Origin: Ailurus styani
Lineage: Eukaryota > Chordata > Mammalia > Carnivora > Ailuridae
Reading direction: 5' to 3'
DNA length: 64,000 bases
Assembly (NCBI GenBank): GCA_002007465.1
Contig: LNAC01000164.1
Coordinates: 382,666 to 446,665, forward strand
The position numbers and the translations under genes are program-made. Position 1 is the stretch's first letter. Each line of letters opens with the position of its first letter. Below the pieces are notes generated by a model that was given only the letters and a program-made list of their open reading frames with translations, ran no database searches and had not been told where the DNA came from. Below are positions 20,381 through 30,919 of this stretch, one piece after another.

Positions 20381-20784
20381 GTTTCCCATGCTCCACCCCT
20401 GAGATTATCATTCAGGAGATGTGGGGTGAACCCAGACAGTAGATATTGTAGAATCACCCCAGTTAGTTCTAAGGATCTCCCAGGTTCAGGCTGCACTAAA
20501 GTCCTCTCTGGCCCTTAGGTGACACTGAGACTCTGAGTACAAGGACCTCCTCTCCCACTGCCCCCTTTGAGACTGAAAAACATCCTACACAGGCCCAGCA
20601 AGTTCCGATTGTCCTCACATCTCTCTCAGCTCCCCGCCTGTCCCCTGCCTTCATCAGGGTTCCCTTCTGCGGGTCTTCCTCCCAGAGCCTTGGCCAAAAG
20701 TGGCCAGAGGGTCAATGCTCCTTCATCCACCTCCAGGCCCAGCCTTTAGTCACCCTGTGCCTGCCCCTCCTTTCCAGGGCTGTC
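20381..20784. other. Unique sequence, nothing recognised
   Basis: Short open frames only. Confidence 0.5.
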
Positions 20785-21025
20785 ACTTTTGCTAATAGCG
20801 CCTACACAGCTAGCGAGCTCATACCATGTACCAGGCACTGTGCTAAGCTCCTTACGTTCATCATCTCGTTAAAGCCTCACAGAGCCCTTTGAGGTATGAA
20901 TTATCATCATCCCCATCGGAGAGATGAGACAAACCAAAGCACAGAGAGCTTAGGTGACTTGACCACAGTCAAACAGGTGTAAATAGCCAAGCAGAAACTC
21001 TGCCCTTAGTCTGCCTCACCCCATC
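20785..21025 (-). mobile_element. MIR SINE, full length
   Basis: 'gctcataccatgtaccaggc', 'actgtgctaagctccttacg', 'catcatccccatcggagaga' and 'agagcttaggtgacttgacc' are in MIR complement order. Confidence 0.88.
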
Positions 21026-21662
21026 GCTCATGCTCTTAGCCATTCTGCTGACATCCTACCCTGGGTGGCCCCACTCCTGTCCTTACTCTGTTAATCTCCA
21101 CTCCCTGCCTCTCTCATCCCCAGGGACCTGCCGAAGCTTCTCCCAGGAATGTGGCTCTGGCCACAGCTCCGATGGCAGAAAGAAGCCCCAGGGGTTGCTC
21201 AAGCTGGTGCCTCGGGAGATCACAGAGGCACTGGTGAATCCAGTCATCCGGTCCATGCCTCTTGAGCGGACATCCATCAGACTTTCCATCTGCCACGGGG
21301 CATACGTCCACCAACCCACCAGCCCTGGTCATCTGTCAGTCTTCCTTCTGACATCAGAGGCCACCAGCTGGTCCTTATATGGTTCTTGGTTCATCAATCG
21401 GTCAGGCCCTCTCTCGGGTCCCAGAGCCTTGATTTGCGAGTCCCCAGGCTACAGCTCCCTGACTCAGGGTCACTGGGAACAGATCCAGCCACCGTCCCCA
21501 CAGACTGTATCATCACACACCCTAAAAGCCAAGATTTACACAGCAGTCCCCGAGGTCATGATACTGAACAGCTCTCCCCCTTGGCCCTCCCCAACAGCTC
21601 ACCTCCCCTGGGCCCAGCTGCCCCCCACTGCTGGAGACCTTTCCCTTTGTGACCTGTCTAGG
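21026..21662 (+). other. Longest open frame in the window (about 211 codons), not credible as a gene
   Basis: A frame opening at 21030, in or beside the MIR copy, stays open to 21665. Its content is Ser/Pro/Leu-rich without a domain, signal peptide or family resemblance. It lacks a plausible promoter, and stop-free runs of this length are expected a few times in 64 kb of GC-rich DNA. I treat it as chance. The underlying sequence is unique. Confidence 0.5.
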
Positions 21663-21835
21663 TAATTTGGAAGGTGATTAACAGCAATCACGCTTGAGGT
21701 TGACATCCAGGCACGGCTGCTAAATTGAGGCTCACAAAGCCTCCTTGACATCCAATATGTTATATGCTTTTCCCCTTAATTAGGAGCTAAAGTGGATAAA
21801 TATGAAGTTGCCATGGCAACAGGCTCCCGGGTTGG
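21663..21835. promoter_or_regulatory. Candidate conserved element with perfect RFX X-box
   Basis: Unique AT-leaning sequence holds GATTAA, TAAATTGAGG and TTAATTAG (21776-21783). It ends in GTTGCCATGGCAAC (21807-21820), a perfect 14-bp X-box palindrome, the optimal RFX-family site. Homeodomain-type and RFX sites together suggest a neural, ciliary or endocrine-type enhancer. This is inferred from motifs only. Confidence 0.4.
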
Positions 21836-22715
21836 TGGAGGGATGCAGCTCAGTTTCTGTCGGCTGGCTGGCTGACATGCTGGCTGATGGACCCAGTCAG
21901 CTTCAGGGAAGGGGTAGGAGAGGGCCACCTCTCACTTTCCTGGGGGCCTGCCTCCCAAGCCTCAGTTCTGGTTATTCTCTCTGTCACTGCTCATCAGACT
22001 TCACAGAGTCCTGGGAGGGCCCAAGTGGACCGTAGACCTCAGTGGGTCTAACCTCCTCATGGGCCAGGTGGGGAAACTGAGGAGGAAGGCTGCTGCCTGG
22101 GAGTGAGAGGCAGATGAGATTCAGTGCACAGACCTCCTGACTTCTGGACCAGAGTCCACAGTGGTTCTTTGCCAATTTGGGGTCATAGATCCCTTGGAGA
22201 CTCTGTGGAAGGCTATGGATCCCATCTTGGAATATATTTCTAGAAGGTTCACAGACCGCACCCCCCCCCAAAACTTGTCTGTGTTCCTCAGCCAGTGGTT
22301 CCTGTGAAGTGTTTACCCACAGAAACCCTTACTCTGTATTTGCGTTGTCTTCCCTGATTCATTTCTGCTCTCTTCCCCAGGCCAGATTTGTTTGAGACGT
22401 CTTTCAACCTCCTCTCCCCAACCCTGCCCCTGCCAATGTGCCTCAGGCCATCTCTCCACCAAGATTCCAAGTGTGTAACCACCTTGGCCTGGAGGATGAG
22501 GGTGGGATGATGGGGTGGGGAGCCCTCAGAACTGCAGCGGGTGGCCGGAGGGGACAGTTTTTCCAGCTCTGCAGGTAAAGGGTGGGCTATACATTTGCTT
22601 GGACTTTGGGGAGCAATAATGGGGTGAACAAAGCCAGTCAGATCTGAGAGGTAATATTTGCAATGGGGGCCTGAGAGCAGCCACACAATGGGGTTCAGGC
22701 CCAGGATTGGCTCTG
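21836..22715. other. Unique sequence, nothing recognised
   Basis: 'gggtctaacctcctcatggg' and 'ggtggggaaactgaggagga' (22047-22090) may be a MIR trace. A minus-strand frame of about 145 codons (22288-22725) shows no domain. Confidence 0.45.
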
Positions 22716-22717
22716 CT

Positions 22718-22960
22718 TTTAACATTTTGTTAACTAATAGTTAAGTACTTACTGTGTATTTTCTCACATCATCTCATTTAATCATTAGCAATCCTATGGG
22801 CAAGCACTATCATTATCCCTATTTTATAGCTTAAGAAAACAGACATCCAGAAAGGTTTAGCCACTTCCTCAATGTCACACAGCTCATAGGTGGAGGCGTC
22901 GGGACTTGAACTTGGGTCTTTCTGACTGCAGAGTTCAAGCTCTAACAACTGGATTCTAAG
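22718..22960 (-). mobile_element. MIR SINE, full length
   Basis: 'tactgtgtattttctcacat', 'catctcatttaatcattagc', 'cattatccctattttatagc' and 'aatgtcacacagctcatagg' are in MIR complement order. Confidence 0.9.
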
Positions 22961-24332
22961 GCCACCAGAACTGCCTTTCCTCGACCCACAGGGAATGACC
23001 ACAGCAGCTGTAGAGTTGAAGCCGAGGTCCTCCTCCTGCTGCAGAGGAGGGAACACGGGAAAACTTCCCCCTCTCTGCCCGCAGCTCTACTGCTGGGGTT
23101 GGGGGAGGAGAGACTTAGGGCTAGTGCCTCATACAAGTCCCCCACTGAGGAAGAGTGGCCCCCAAATACCTCACAGAGGTCAAGATGTTTAAATCCTGAA
23201 AGAGAAAGTGGGTACGTAGGGCAGGGCAGGGGACTTCACCCAAAGAGTTGAGGAGAGAAAGCGTCGCCCTGCCTAAGTCCTCTTTCAGGAGATTCTACGC
23301 TGCCAGGGAGACCTAATGCAGAGCAATGGTGTTCGGGGCAAGGGAAAGGAAGCAGCACTTCCTCTCCAGCCCCGATCCAGAGTATGTCCCCTCGTCTTAC
23401 CCATCAGGCCCATCACCTGTGCTAGCAGGTGACAGCACTGTCCTGCTTGCCTCCCAGAAGAGCTGGGGTTCCTCCCCCCCTTCTCCCCCCCCATACCATG
23501 TGGTATGGGTGCTGGCAGCAGGAGATGGGGCTGGTGGCTTGGCCCCCGAACTTCCTTTCCTTCCAGTTCTGACTAAAAATAGAGACACAAGGACGCAGCT
23601 CGTTCTGTCAGACAGTGTGTTGGGGGGGACGCCTGTGCAGACAGAGCTTCGCCCTTCTGGGCACGTGAGACCCAGCCCCTGGTTCCTCCCCCCACCACCC
23701 CACATTACACCCTCTGCCTCCCTGGGCCTTCCTCTGCCATCGCAGCCCTGGCCCTGGCCCCAGGGTCGAGGTGGAGGGGATTTGGTGCTTTGCCCAAAGC
23801 CTCCAGGAATATTCTCATTGGTCTCTGACTTCAAAGAGGGGCCCATGTCAGGGCCACAGTGTAGAGGAGAATGTTTGATCTTCAGGGGTTTCGGTCTCCT
23901 CTCCTCCAAGTCAGGTACAGTGTAGGGGACGGGCTATCAGGACTGGGGCCCCTCCAGGCCTTTCAATATTGGAATAATGCCCAGCAGCCCAGGCAGCTAA
24001 ACGGAGCAATCTCAGCAGTAGTACGGGGTGGGGGTGGGGGTGGAGAGCCTGTGCTCTAAGAAGGTCTCGCATTTTTCAGGGAGGATATCTTTCAAGCCTT
24101 GGGTTCCCTGCTGCCTCTTGGCCTTCCTGCGGGTCCTCTCCTGAGGTGATTGAGAGAAACCATTGCTGACCCGCATTTGGAGCTCCCTTCCCCTAGGCAG
24201 TGGCACCCAGCAGTGAGGCCCTGGCGTGGTCCACAGTAGGGGCGTTAGGGGAGGAGTCTGGCATGCTCTGCTGTCCCCCTCTGGCACCCCTCTCCTCATT
24301 GCAGCTGCCCAGTCTGGAGCTCTGCTCAGGGA
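22961..24332. other. Unique GC-rich sequence with G-quadruplex-like run
   Basis: A 199-codon plus-strand frame (23326-23925) and a 170-codon minus-strand frame (23397-23909) overlap completely, so neither has independent support. At 24025-24046 runs of four to five G separated by single T's form a strong G-quadruplex motif. Confidence 0.5.
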
Positions 24333-24371
24333 GACACACACGCGCACACACACACACACATACACACACAC
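24333..24371. repeat. (CA)n microsatellite, interrupted
   Basis: CA units interrupted by CGCG and TA. Confidence 0.93.
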
Positions 24372-24639
24372 TCCTGAACACCGCATGAATTTATAAGCAC
24401 ACACCAGGTCCTGAGGGCATGAAAAGCTGGTGCTAGGCTGGGCACAGGCATAAAAAAGATACCTCTACTGAGGCTCCCTGTTACCCAAGAAGATCGTTTC
24501 CTCCTGGGACAGAGACCAAGCCTGAAACCTCTTCTGATCCCCGACCCCCACCCCAATCCCATCTAGGCACACAGAAGACTCTAGATCTCTGCTGATTCAA
24601 TCACACAGGGGGTGGTGAAGAGTGGGGGAGAGGAAGCAG

Positions 24640-24765
24640 TTTGCAGTGTATCCCCAGTACCTGGAACAGTGCCTGGCACACAGTAGGTGCTTAGAAATAT
24701 CTGTTGAATGAGTGCCTGAAAGAATGAACAATTGGCATAGCACGCAGTCAGGACCCAAGACAGGA
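24640..24765 (+). mobile_element. L2 LINE 3' end
   Basis: 'gtatccccagtacctggaac', 'agtgcctggcacacagtagg' and 'ttgaatgagtgcctgaaaga' match the L2 terminus. Confidence 0.85.
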
Positions 24766-25228
24766 AGGGAATCATTAAAGCCATCATTATGGTACTTTTG
24801 CAACAGGACTGGACTCATGAATGAGAGAGCCGAGGGCATGCTAATAATTCCATGCCTCTTCTGACCAGCAGTCTTTCAATATTTGTTTAATATTTATTTG
24901 GGAGAGAGGCTGCGTAGGTGATGAAGTTTTAGAATATAAGTGAGGTTCAGTGGGGTGGAGTCCAGAGCCGACAACCAAGAAAGAATTCTTGAGCCAACTC
25001 TGGTGCAAAATGCTGGTTTATTAAAGCATGGGGACAGGACCCGTGGGCAGAAAGAGCTGCTGCCCCAGGCTTGTGAAGGGTGGCAGGTTCTGTATGCTGG
25101 GGTTGGGGGAGGTAAGGAAAAAGGGAGGTTTCGATAGAACTTTCATATGCTAAAGAAGACCCCAGGATCCCGGATACCAGAGGCCGGGCCATTGTCAAGG
25201 TTTTTCCCTCTAGCAAGGCATTAACATC
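24766..25228. other. Unique sequence, nothing recognised
   Basis: A short AT-rich patch with repeated AATATTT lies at about 24877-24900. No gene or clear repeat is visible. Confidence 0.5.
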
Positions 25229-25243
25229 AAGATAGTTGGGAGA

Positions 25244-25446
25244 GGGCGCCTGGGTGGCTCAGTGGGTTAAAGCCTCTGCCTTCGGCTCAGGTCATGATCT
25301 CAGGGTCCTGGGATCGAGGCCCGCATCGGGCTCCCTGCTCAGCGGGGAGCCTGCTTCCCCCTCTCTCTCTCTGCCTGCCTCTCTGCCTCCTTGTGATCTC
25401 TCTCCCTCTGTGAAATAAATAAATAAAATCTTTAAAAAAAAAAAAA
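25244..25446 (+). mobile_element. CAN-SINE, young mustelid-type, complete
   Basis: The TSD AAGATAGTTGGGAGA is perfect over 15 bp (25229-25243 and 25447-25461). The body is close to the consensus shared by the copies at 30986 and 33529, and the tail ends in a long A run. Confidence 0.98.
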
Positions 25447-25461
25447 AAGATAGTTGGGAGA

Positions 25462-26624
25462 TTCCTGAGAGAGTGTCACTCAGGTCCCACCGGGAGTGGG
25501 AGTGGTGGGGAGGCTGCAGGGTATCGGCTTTTGCTTTGTCCTCAGCTAGCCTTCTGTTCCCTCATCAGGGGGACTGGGCGGGAAGCCCCCCCACTTCCGC
25601 CCGGGGGCTTTCAGGCTGCTGCACTCAGCCTCTCTTCCATCAGCCCAAACAACTCAGCTCCAGTCCTAACCTTGCCAGTTCCACTGAGCTACCCCGAAAT
25701 CCTTTGGTTCTCAGGACTCCCCTCCTCCTAAAGGAGTTTAATGAACGATTGTCGATTGTCGTGGTCTGAGCACCCTGTAGGGATCTCACCTCTGTGCCCA
25801 GCAGCTTATGGAAGTGTTCCTGCGAACCTCCACCCCCACCCTGGTGCTTGAGCCTGGTAAATACTCTTTTTTCCAACTCGTTAAGTGACTGGTGAAGCTT
25901 TAGTGCCCCGTAGAGATGGGCGCCCCGGGCAGCTGCCTGGTAGGTCTCCCTCCATTGAATCTCTTCTTCAGGTGACTAAGGAGAGAAGATGCTTGGAGAG
26001 TGCCCTCTTCGGCTCCTAACCGCTTCACACGCCCCTACCTGCGAGGGAAGGTGGGAAGGTCAGGATGGGGAGGTGGAGCGTGGGGAGGAGTCAGACCCCA
26101 CTGTCTCTAGCTCTGAGCAGGTGAGAGGAGAGTGACCTGCAGGAAGAAGCGATTCCTACTCCCTCCCAGTGAGCTCCAGGGGCAGACCTGCTACTCTCGT
26201 GGCCCGCACCCTGGAGGGCAGTGTCCTGAGCCCTGTGAGCCAGCCAGTGTAAGTGACCCCGGGGTGGATGGCATTGGAGAGGCTGAAGTAATGCTGTCTG
26301 ACTTACATTCCCTGGGGACGTCCAGGGAAACCAGATGTCTGGCCAGTGAGGCGATCACCGGAGCAAAATCTTTAAGTAAATACATAGTCACTCACTTCCT
26401 CTTCCTCCACTCTGCTTGCTGCACCCTCCCTAGCTTTCTGTGCCCAGCCCTCACTTCCTACCTCTGCCCTCCTGCGCCCTGGACCAAAGCCTCCCTGCAG
26501 CTGCCTTCCCAGCCCCCCCCCAGCCCCCCCCAGCTTCTCCATCCTCTCTTCAGCCCCCTGCCATCTGAGCAGCCTGAAAGGAAACCTCGAACACTTGTGC
26601 ACATGAATGCATATGCTAACAATC
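25462..26624. other. Unique sequence, nothing recognised
   Basis: A 169-codon plus-strand frame (26132-26641) ends inside MIR-like sequence and shows no domain. C-rich runs occur at about 26514-26531. Confidence 0.5.
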
Positions 26625-26945
26625 TTAGCACTGGGCCTTGAGCACTCACTGTGTGCCAGGCACTGGGATAATTTTTTTTTTTTAAGATTTTATTTATTTG
26701 AGAGAAAGTGAGCACGAGTGAGCAGCGGGGAGGTAGTGGGAAGGGACAGAGGGAGAAGCAGACTCCCTGCTGAGCAGGGAGCCCCTATGTGGGACTCATC
26801 CCACAACCCCCAGAGATTATGACCCAAGCCGAAACCAAGAGTCAGACACAACCGACTAAGCCACCTAGGCACCCCTAAATGTTTCTTTATGTACCTTATC
26901 TCATTTACTCCTCACAGCGACCCTGAGAGGTGGGTGCCGTACATC
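26625..26945 (-). mobile_element. MIR SINE split by a SINE
   Basis: 'gagcactcactgtgtgccag' before and 'ttatctcatttactcctcac' after the SINE form one MIR complement. Confidence 0.8.
26672..26875 (-). mobile_element. CAN-SINE, older copy, inserted in a MIR
   Basis: The tail complement TTTTTTTTTTTAAGATTTTATTT is followed by a diverged body and a 'gccacctaggcacccc' head complement. A clean TSD is not visible. Confidence 0.9.
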
Positions 26946-27180
26946 ATTCAGGATAAGGTTCTGAGATCCGACAGAGTCCCAACGTTGTCACTTACCAGCT
27001 GTGTGACGGCAGAAAAATCACTTAACCTATCTGAGCCCCTGTTTCTTCATCTGTAAAATGGGGAGATCAACAGTACCTACCCTACAGGTCTGTGTGAGGA
27101 TATGAAGAAATAAAGTGCTTAGCACAGTGCTTTGCACATAGGCTGGCTCATGCCACTGTTATTATTATTATCATCTTTTT
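26946..27180 (+). mobile_element. MIR SINE, full length
   Basis: 'ttaccagctgtgtgacggca', 'tcttcatctgtaaaatgggg', 'gtacctaccctacaggtctg' and 'agcacagtgctttgcacata' run to a terminal (ATT)n. It is inverted relative to the adjacent MIR. Confidence 0.9.
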
Positions 27181-27960
27181 AGGTGAGGAAACCAGGGAGC
27201 TTAAGTCATGTGCCAAGGTCGCGAGTAGGTAAAACACCGGCAAAGTCTAAGTTCGAACTAAATCTTTCCAGTCCTGTCTGAGTGCTTGCAGACTGGGACC
27301 GGGTCAGGTAGCTCTCCTTTCCCCTGCCTCTCTCTGCCTCTCCCCAGGGTCATAGGCCCCTCTTTTTCCTTGCCCATGGAAAAGAAACTAGAGCTGGAGT
27401 GAGCCTTCCAGACCCCTAGTGACAGCCAACATCCCACAGTGCTCTCGGGAATGTGTGCATACGCCCACCTGCAAGGCCCAGAGGAATCCAGGCTTTAGAC
27501 TTGAAAGGTAATTCAATCCACCGTGCTTCCTCCCCTCCCCCGCAGCACTGGGTGTTTCTGACAGAGACACGGACCCAGTTTCAGCGGAACAAACCCCCAA
27601 GTGCAGAGCCTGTGTGGCCTTGCTCCCAGGCAGCCGCCCCCCTGCAACAGGCACATGTTGCCCTTACTGGAGACGCAGCCCACCCCCGGCCTCTCCACAC
27701 CTCCTCTGGCCTTGACAGCTCTCCGCCCCTCCTCAGCTCCCCATGTTCCTGTCCCTTGCCTTGCCTCCCAGGCCCCAGACCCAGGGTCACTTCCGATTGA
27801 AATGGACAGAGACTGTGTATCCCCCCTTCACTTACCGCCTCCATCCCCCTCCCCGTCCCTGTTTCTCTCCCGGCTAGTGGTTCAGCTCAGCCCAGGCTGT
27901 GCGGCTGGTGCTCAGCACTGGGGACTGGGGCAGGAGGGAGCCTGGAGCAGCTCAGATCTC
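27181..27960. other. Unique sequence, nothing recognised
   Basis: A further MIR-complement trace ('gtgaggaaaccagggagctt') may occupy 27180-27290. No coding support. Confidence 0.45.
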
Positions 27961-27963
27961 CTG

Positions 27964-28001
27964 TTTAATTACTAATGAGTAATTGGTCAACATGTAATTT
28001 A
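27964..28001. promoter_or_regulatory. Dense TAAT/ATTA motif cluster
   Basis: Four homeodomain-type cores (TTAATTAC, CTAATGA, GTAATTGG, GTAATTTA) fall within 38 bp. They lie immediately before a CpG-containing GC-rich stretch (28002-28045). Confidence 0.35.
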
Positions 28002-28441
28002 GGGCGTGTGGCTGTGCTCCGCGGAGCGTGCCCCGGGGGAGCGGGCTGGAGCCCCTCCACACATGCCCCTGCCTGCCTCCAGACTCCCATCTCCAGCCAG
28101 ACTCCCCTCTCACCCGCCTTCTCAGGTTCGCCCTGGCTCCTGGGGCTGGCTCTCTGACCAGTAGCCCCATCGGTCAGCCCCCAGAAACTTCCTCACTCAA
28201 CTGCTGCCCCAACTCCTTGTCCCCCGCCTTCTCCACTGGGCAGAAGGCTCCCACTCCTTGCAGTCATAGGGGTCCCAAACTCCCCTGACCCCACAACTTT
28301 GGGAGGGGCCTTGCTAGCCCTCCATCCCCACCTGGGCCTTGAGTGCTTAGAACAAGAAGTTCCCCCAAAGAATCCACATCTTTCCAGCCTCCTCCACTCT
28401 GTCCCCCTCCATTGTCCCCATTCTCCTCACCCACCCTGTAG
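28002..28441. other. Unique GC-rich sequence, nothing recognised
   Basis: C/T-rich on the plus strand toward 28440, which acts as the polypyrimidine context for the exon candidate that follows. Confidence 0.5.
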
Positions 28442-28502
28442 GGAGACCCCCCAGAGACCCTCCCCATCACCGGCAGTGGTTATCGAGGGAGGACGCAAGA
28501 AG
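28442..28502 (+). other. Weak candidate coding exon
   Basis: A pyrimidine-rich stretch ending in CCACCCTGTAG (28431-28441) is followed by 61 bp free of stops in two frames. It ends at AAG|GTGAGT, an ideal donor at 28500-28508. In one frame it would encode ETPQRPSPSPAVVIEGGRKK. I do not recognise this peptide, and no neighbouring exon was found. It is a splice-signal observation only and could be chance. Confidence 0.15.
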
Positions 28503-28639
28503 GTGAGTAGGGGGTTAGGGACCTGGTCAGGGATAAGGCTCGTGCAGGGGTCCAAGGAGAGAAGTTGGAAGGGATGACGGAGCGTCAGGAGCAGGGGAGG
28601 GTTCCAGAAAGCCATGGGAGGAAGGGGCGAGGCAGGGAA

Positions 28640-28960
28640 GAGAAAAGTGTGTGAGGAGTGAAGTGGGGGGCAGCCCAGGAGGAGTGAGGTGTGAGGAGTG
28701 CAACAGGAGGCCAGGGGTGTGTCAGGTGTGGGAGAGGGAGTAGTAGGGAGGGGGTAAGGCCCAGGTAAGGGAGGAAGAGGAGGTGAGGGGTGAAAGGGCA
28801 GTATGAGGATAAAGTAGGAGGTGGGGAGAGTGTCAGGTGTGTGTGGGTGTGTGAGGTGGAGGGTGGGGAGGCGTGAGGAGGATGAGGGGTGAAAAGGTAG
28901 TGCGAGGACGAGGGGGAGGTAGGGGGAGTGTCAGGTGTGCAGGGGTGTAAGAGGCACAAA
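28640..28960 (+). repeat. G-rich degenerate minisatellite, period about 99 bp
   Basis: 'gatgaggggtgaaaaggtag' (28881) repeats 'aggtgaggggtgaaagggca' (28781) about 99 bp earlier, and 'gagtgtcaggtgtg' recurs in each unit. A third, partial unit lies upstream. The strand is almost free of C. Confidence 0.7.
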
Positions 28961-29090
28961 GTGGTTGAGGGAGAAAGTGAGAAAGGTACATAAAGGTGTG
29001 AGGATTCTGAAGAGTCCTGAGGATCCAGAGGACCTGAGCAGGGGAGAGGAGTGGAGGAAGAGGAATATGGGCAGCAAGGGGAGGGGTGGA
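28961..29090. other. Purine-rich unique flank
   Basis: Continues the A/G-rich bias of the minisatellite without a visible repeat unit. Confidence 0.5.
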
Positions 29091-29102
29091 TAGGTCTGAG
29101 GG

Positions 29103-29159
29103 TTGTTTTTTTTTATTTTTATTTTTTTTATTTTTTATTTTTTTATTTTTTTTTTTTTT
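29103..29159 (-). mobile_element. Retroposon insertion consisting only of a T-rich tail
   Basis: About 57 bp of T with scattered A's, the complement of a retroposon tail, are flanked by a 12-bp perfect TSD, TAGGTCTGAGGG, at 29091-29102 and 29160-29171. No SINE or L1 body is left. It is best explained by L1-driven reverse transcription that stopped within the tail. Confidence 0.8.
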
Positions 29160-29171
29160 TAGGTCTGAGGG

Positions 29172-29589
29172 GTTTTAACAGTTTGGCTTTTGTCCCTGTC
29201 CACATCCCCAGCTGCCGCAGCCCCACCAGACCTGGCCTCACTGCCAGGTTCCTTTCAGGGATGGGTGGAAATTTCCATTTCAGCAAAATCCATTTGTAAA
29301 GCCCTAGAGCTTTGCGCCAGAGCTTCTGCTCTGTCTGCCTAGCTCTGCCTGCCTGGCCCTGGCCTGCCCAGCCAGCCCCACTCTCTATCCCAGACCTCCC
29401 TCTGCTCTCCCTCCCCAGCAGGCAGAGCCTGGGCTCAGGGCCTGGCCTCCCCCCAGACTCCACCCCAAACCCACCACTCTAGCCTACAGAGCCCACCCCT
29501 GTTGAGCGTCTTGACATCCTGGGGCATCCCAAGGCTGTGGCAGGTGTGGGGAATTGGTCACTGCCCTGCCCTTAGAATATCATCAGTTC
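29172..29589. other. Unique sequence, nothing recognised
   Basis: Short open frames only. Confidence 0.5.
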
Positions 29590-29745
29590 ACAGTCCATCC
29601 CCATTGACCCCCTTCTTCAAAATAATCCTGTTTACAGCTTTTAGTTTTATAAACAGGCAAATGGAGTCCAGCAAGGAAAAGGTACTTATTGTCCAGAGCC
29701 ACACAACTGGTATACAGCCAACGTTACCCCCTTGCCTAGAGGAGG
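29590..29745 (-). mobile_element. MIR-like SINE fragment
   Basis: 'aaacaggcaaatggagtcca' and 'gtccagagccacacaactgg' resemble the MIR complement core. Confidence 0.5.
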
Positions 29746-29764
29746 AATTGTAGGAAAAAAATGT

Positions 29765-29930
29765 CAGGCAAACTTAGGTTCAAATCCTGGCTCTGCTGAA
29801 GAGGTGAGCCTCCAACAAGTGATTTCACTTCTCTGCACCTCAGTTTCTCATCTGCCAAACTGGGCTCATGGCCATTTTCCCAGGCTGGTGTGAGGTTGAT
29901 GAGTTGATCACAGCCACGTACAGCAAAATG
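29765..29930 (+). mobile_element. MIR SINE
   Basis: 'aggttcaaatcctggctctg', 'caagtgatttcacttctctg', 'cacctcagtttctcatctgc' and 'gctggtgtgaggttgatgag' are in MIR order. Confidence 0.85.
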
Positions 29931-30919
29931 GGGGTAGGGAGTAAAAGCCGGCCGGCTCTCCAGTCCCCAGGGCAGGCGGGAGCAAACACCAGTTCTAGAT
30001 TTTTTGTCTTGCTCCACGCTTTTCCCAGAACCACGGAAACTGCAGGAAACCAGCAGGAATGACATGGCCAGGATCTGAGCTCTGGGGTGGGGTGGGGAGT
30101 GAGCTGAGGGTTTGTGGGGTAGAAGGTGACAGACAGCCTGGGCCATCTCACTCGGACCTCTTATTGAGGCTTTCCTCCCGGAATCCATAAGGAGGGGTCA
30201 CTCTGGACTCAGGGAGGAGGGGCAGATCTCCCAGGTCCCAGCCCAAGCCCACGCTGGGAGAAAGGCTGAGCTCTCCAGAGATTGGGGCAGGGTCTGGCTT
30301 CCTCACTTCTGTATCCTGGTGCAGCATGCAGCAGCGAGGTTCTATCCCTGAGGCCCGGCCATGGCTATCGGCAGCTCAGGACAGATCTTAGTAGCAGGTA
30401 CAGGGAGGGCGCCGAGGGCCGCCCGACCTAGCCTGCCTTCTGCCCCAGCCCCATATCCTGGGCACACCCTGTGGCACATGCCCCGGCACACGTCGGAGCC
30501 AACCTCAGCTCTAGCACGTGCCCGAGCACACCCTCCAGCTGCCGCCCTCCTCCCCTCAGCACCCTCTGGAATCCCAGGCCCCATCTGCTCCACTTCCCTG
30601 CATCTCCCCTGAACATCTGGACTGCTTCTAAAATCTGGCTCCTGGCTCCATCCAGAGGGAGCTGCTGGAGGGAAGAGGAGACTCCTGAGTCCCATTAGTC
30701 CTGAGCTGGGGCCAGGGAAGTCTCTGCCTGACCCCGAACTCCCAGCCCGCAGCTGCCAGAATGAACAGGCTGGACAGGACCCTGGTCCCTATCTCCTACT
30801 TTCCATTCCCTTGGGCATCCACTCACCTGTAGGGTTGTCACCTTCCCCTTCTCTCAAGCACACATAACACACCCAACACAGCCTTCCTAACGTCTGCCCA
30901 AAGGTCACTCCGCTCTCTT
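29931..30919. other. Unique sequence, nothing recognised
   Basis: A mildly CpG-rich patch lies at about 30405-30525 (CACGTCGG, AGCACGTGCC). The overlapping open frames on both strands show no domain. Confidence 0.5.

Noticed and set aside
21030..21665. 211-codon open frame as a gene
   Set aside because: It begins at the edge of a MIR repeat, has no domain, no supported promoter and a Ser/Pro-rich chance-like composition.
23326..23925. 199-codon plus-strand frame and its 170-codon minus-strand partner
   Set aside because: They overlap almost completely. Both are products of stop-poor GC-rich DNA and neither resembles a protein.
28640..28960. CRISPR-like array
   Set aside because: Units are long, G-rich and imperfect without unique spacers, and the genome is mammalian.
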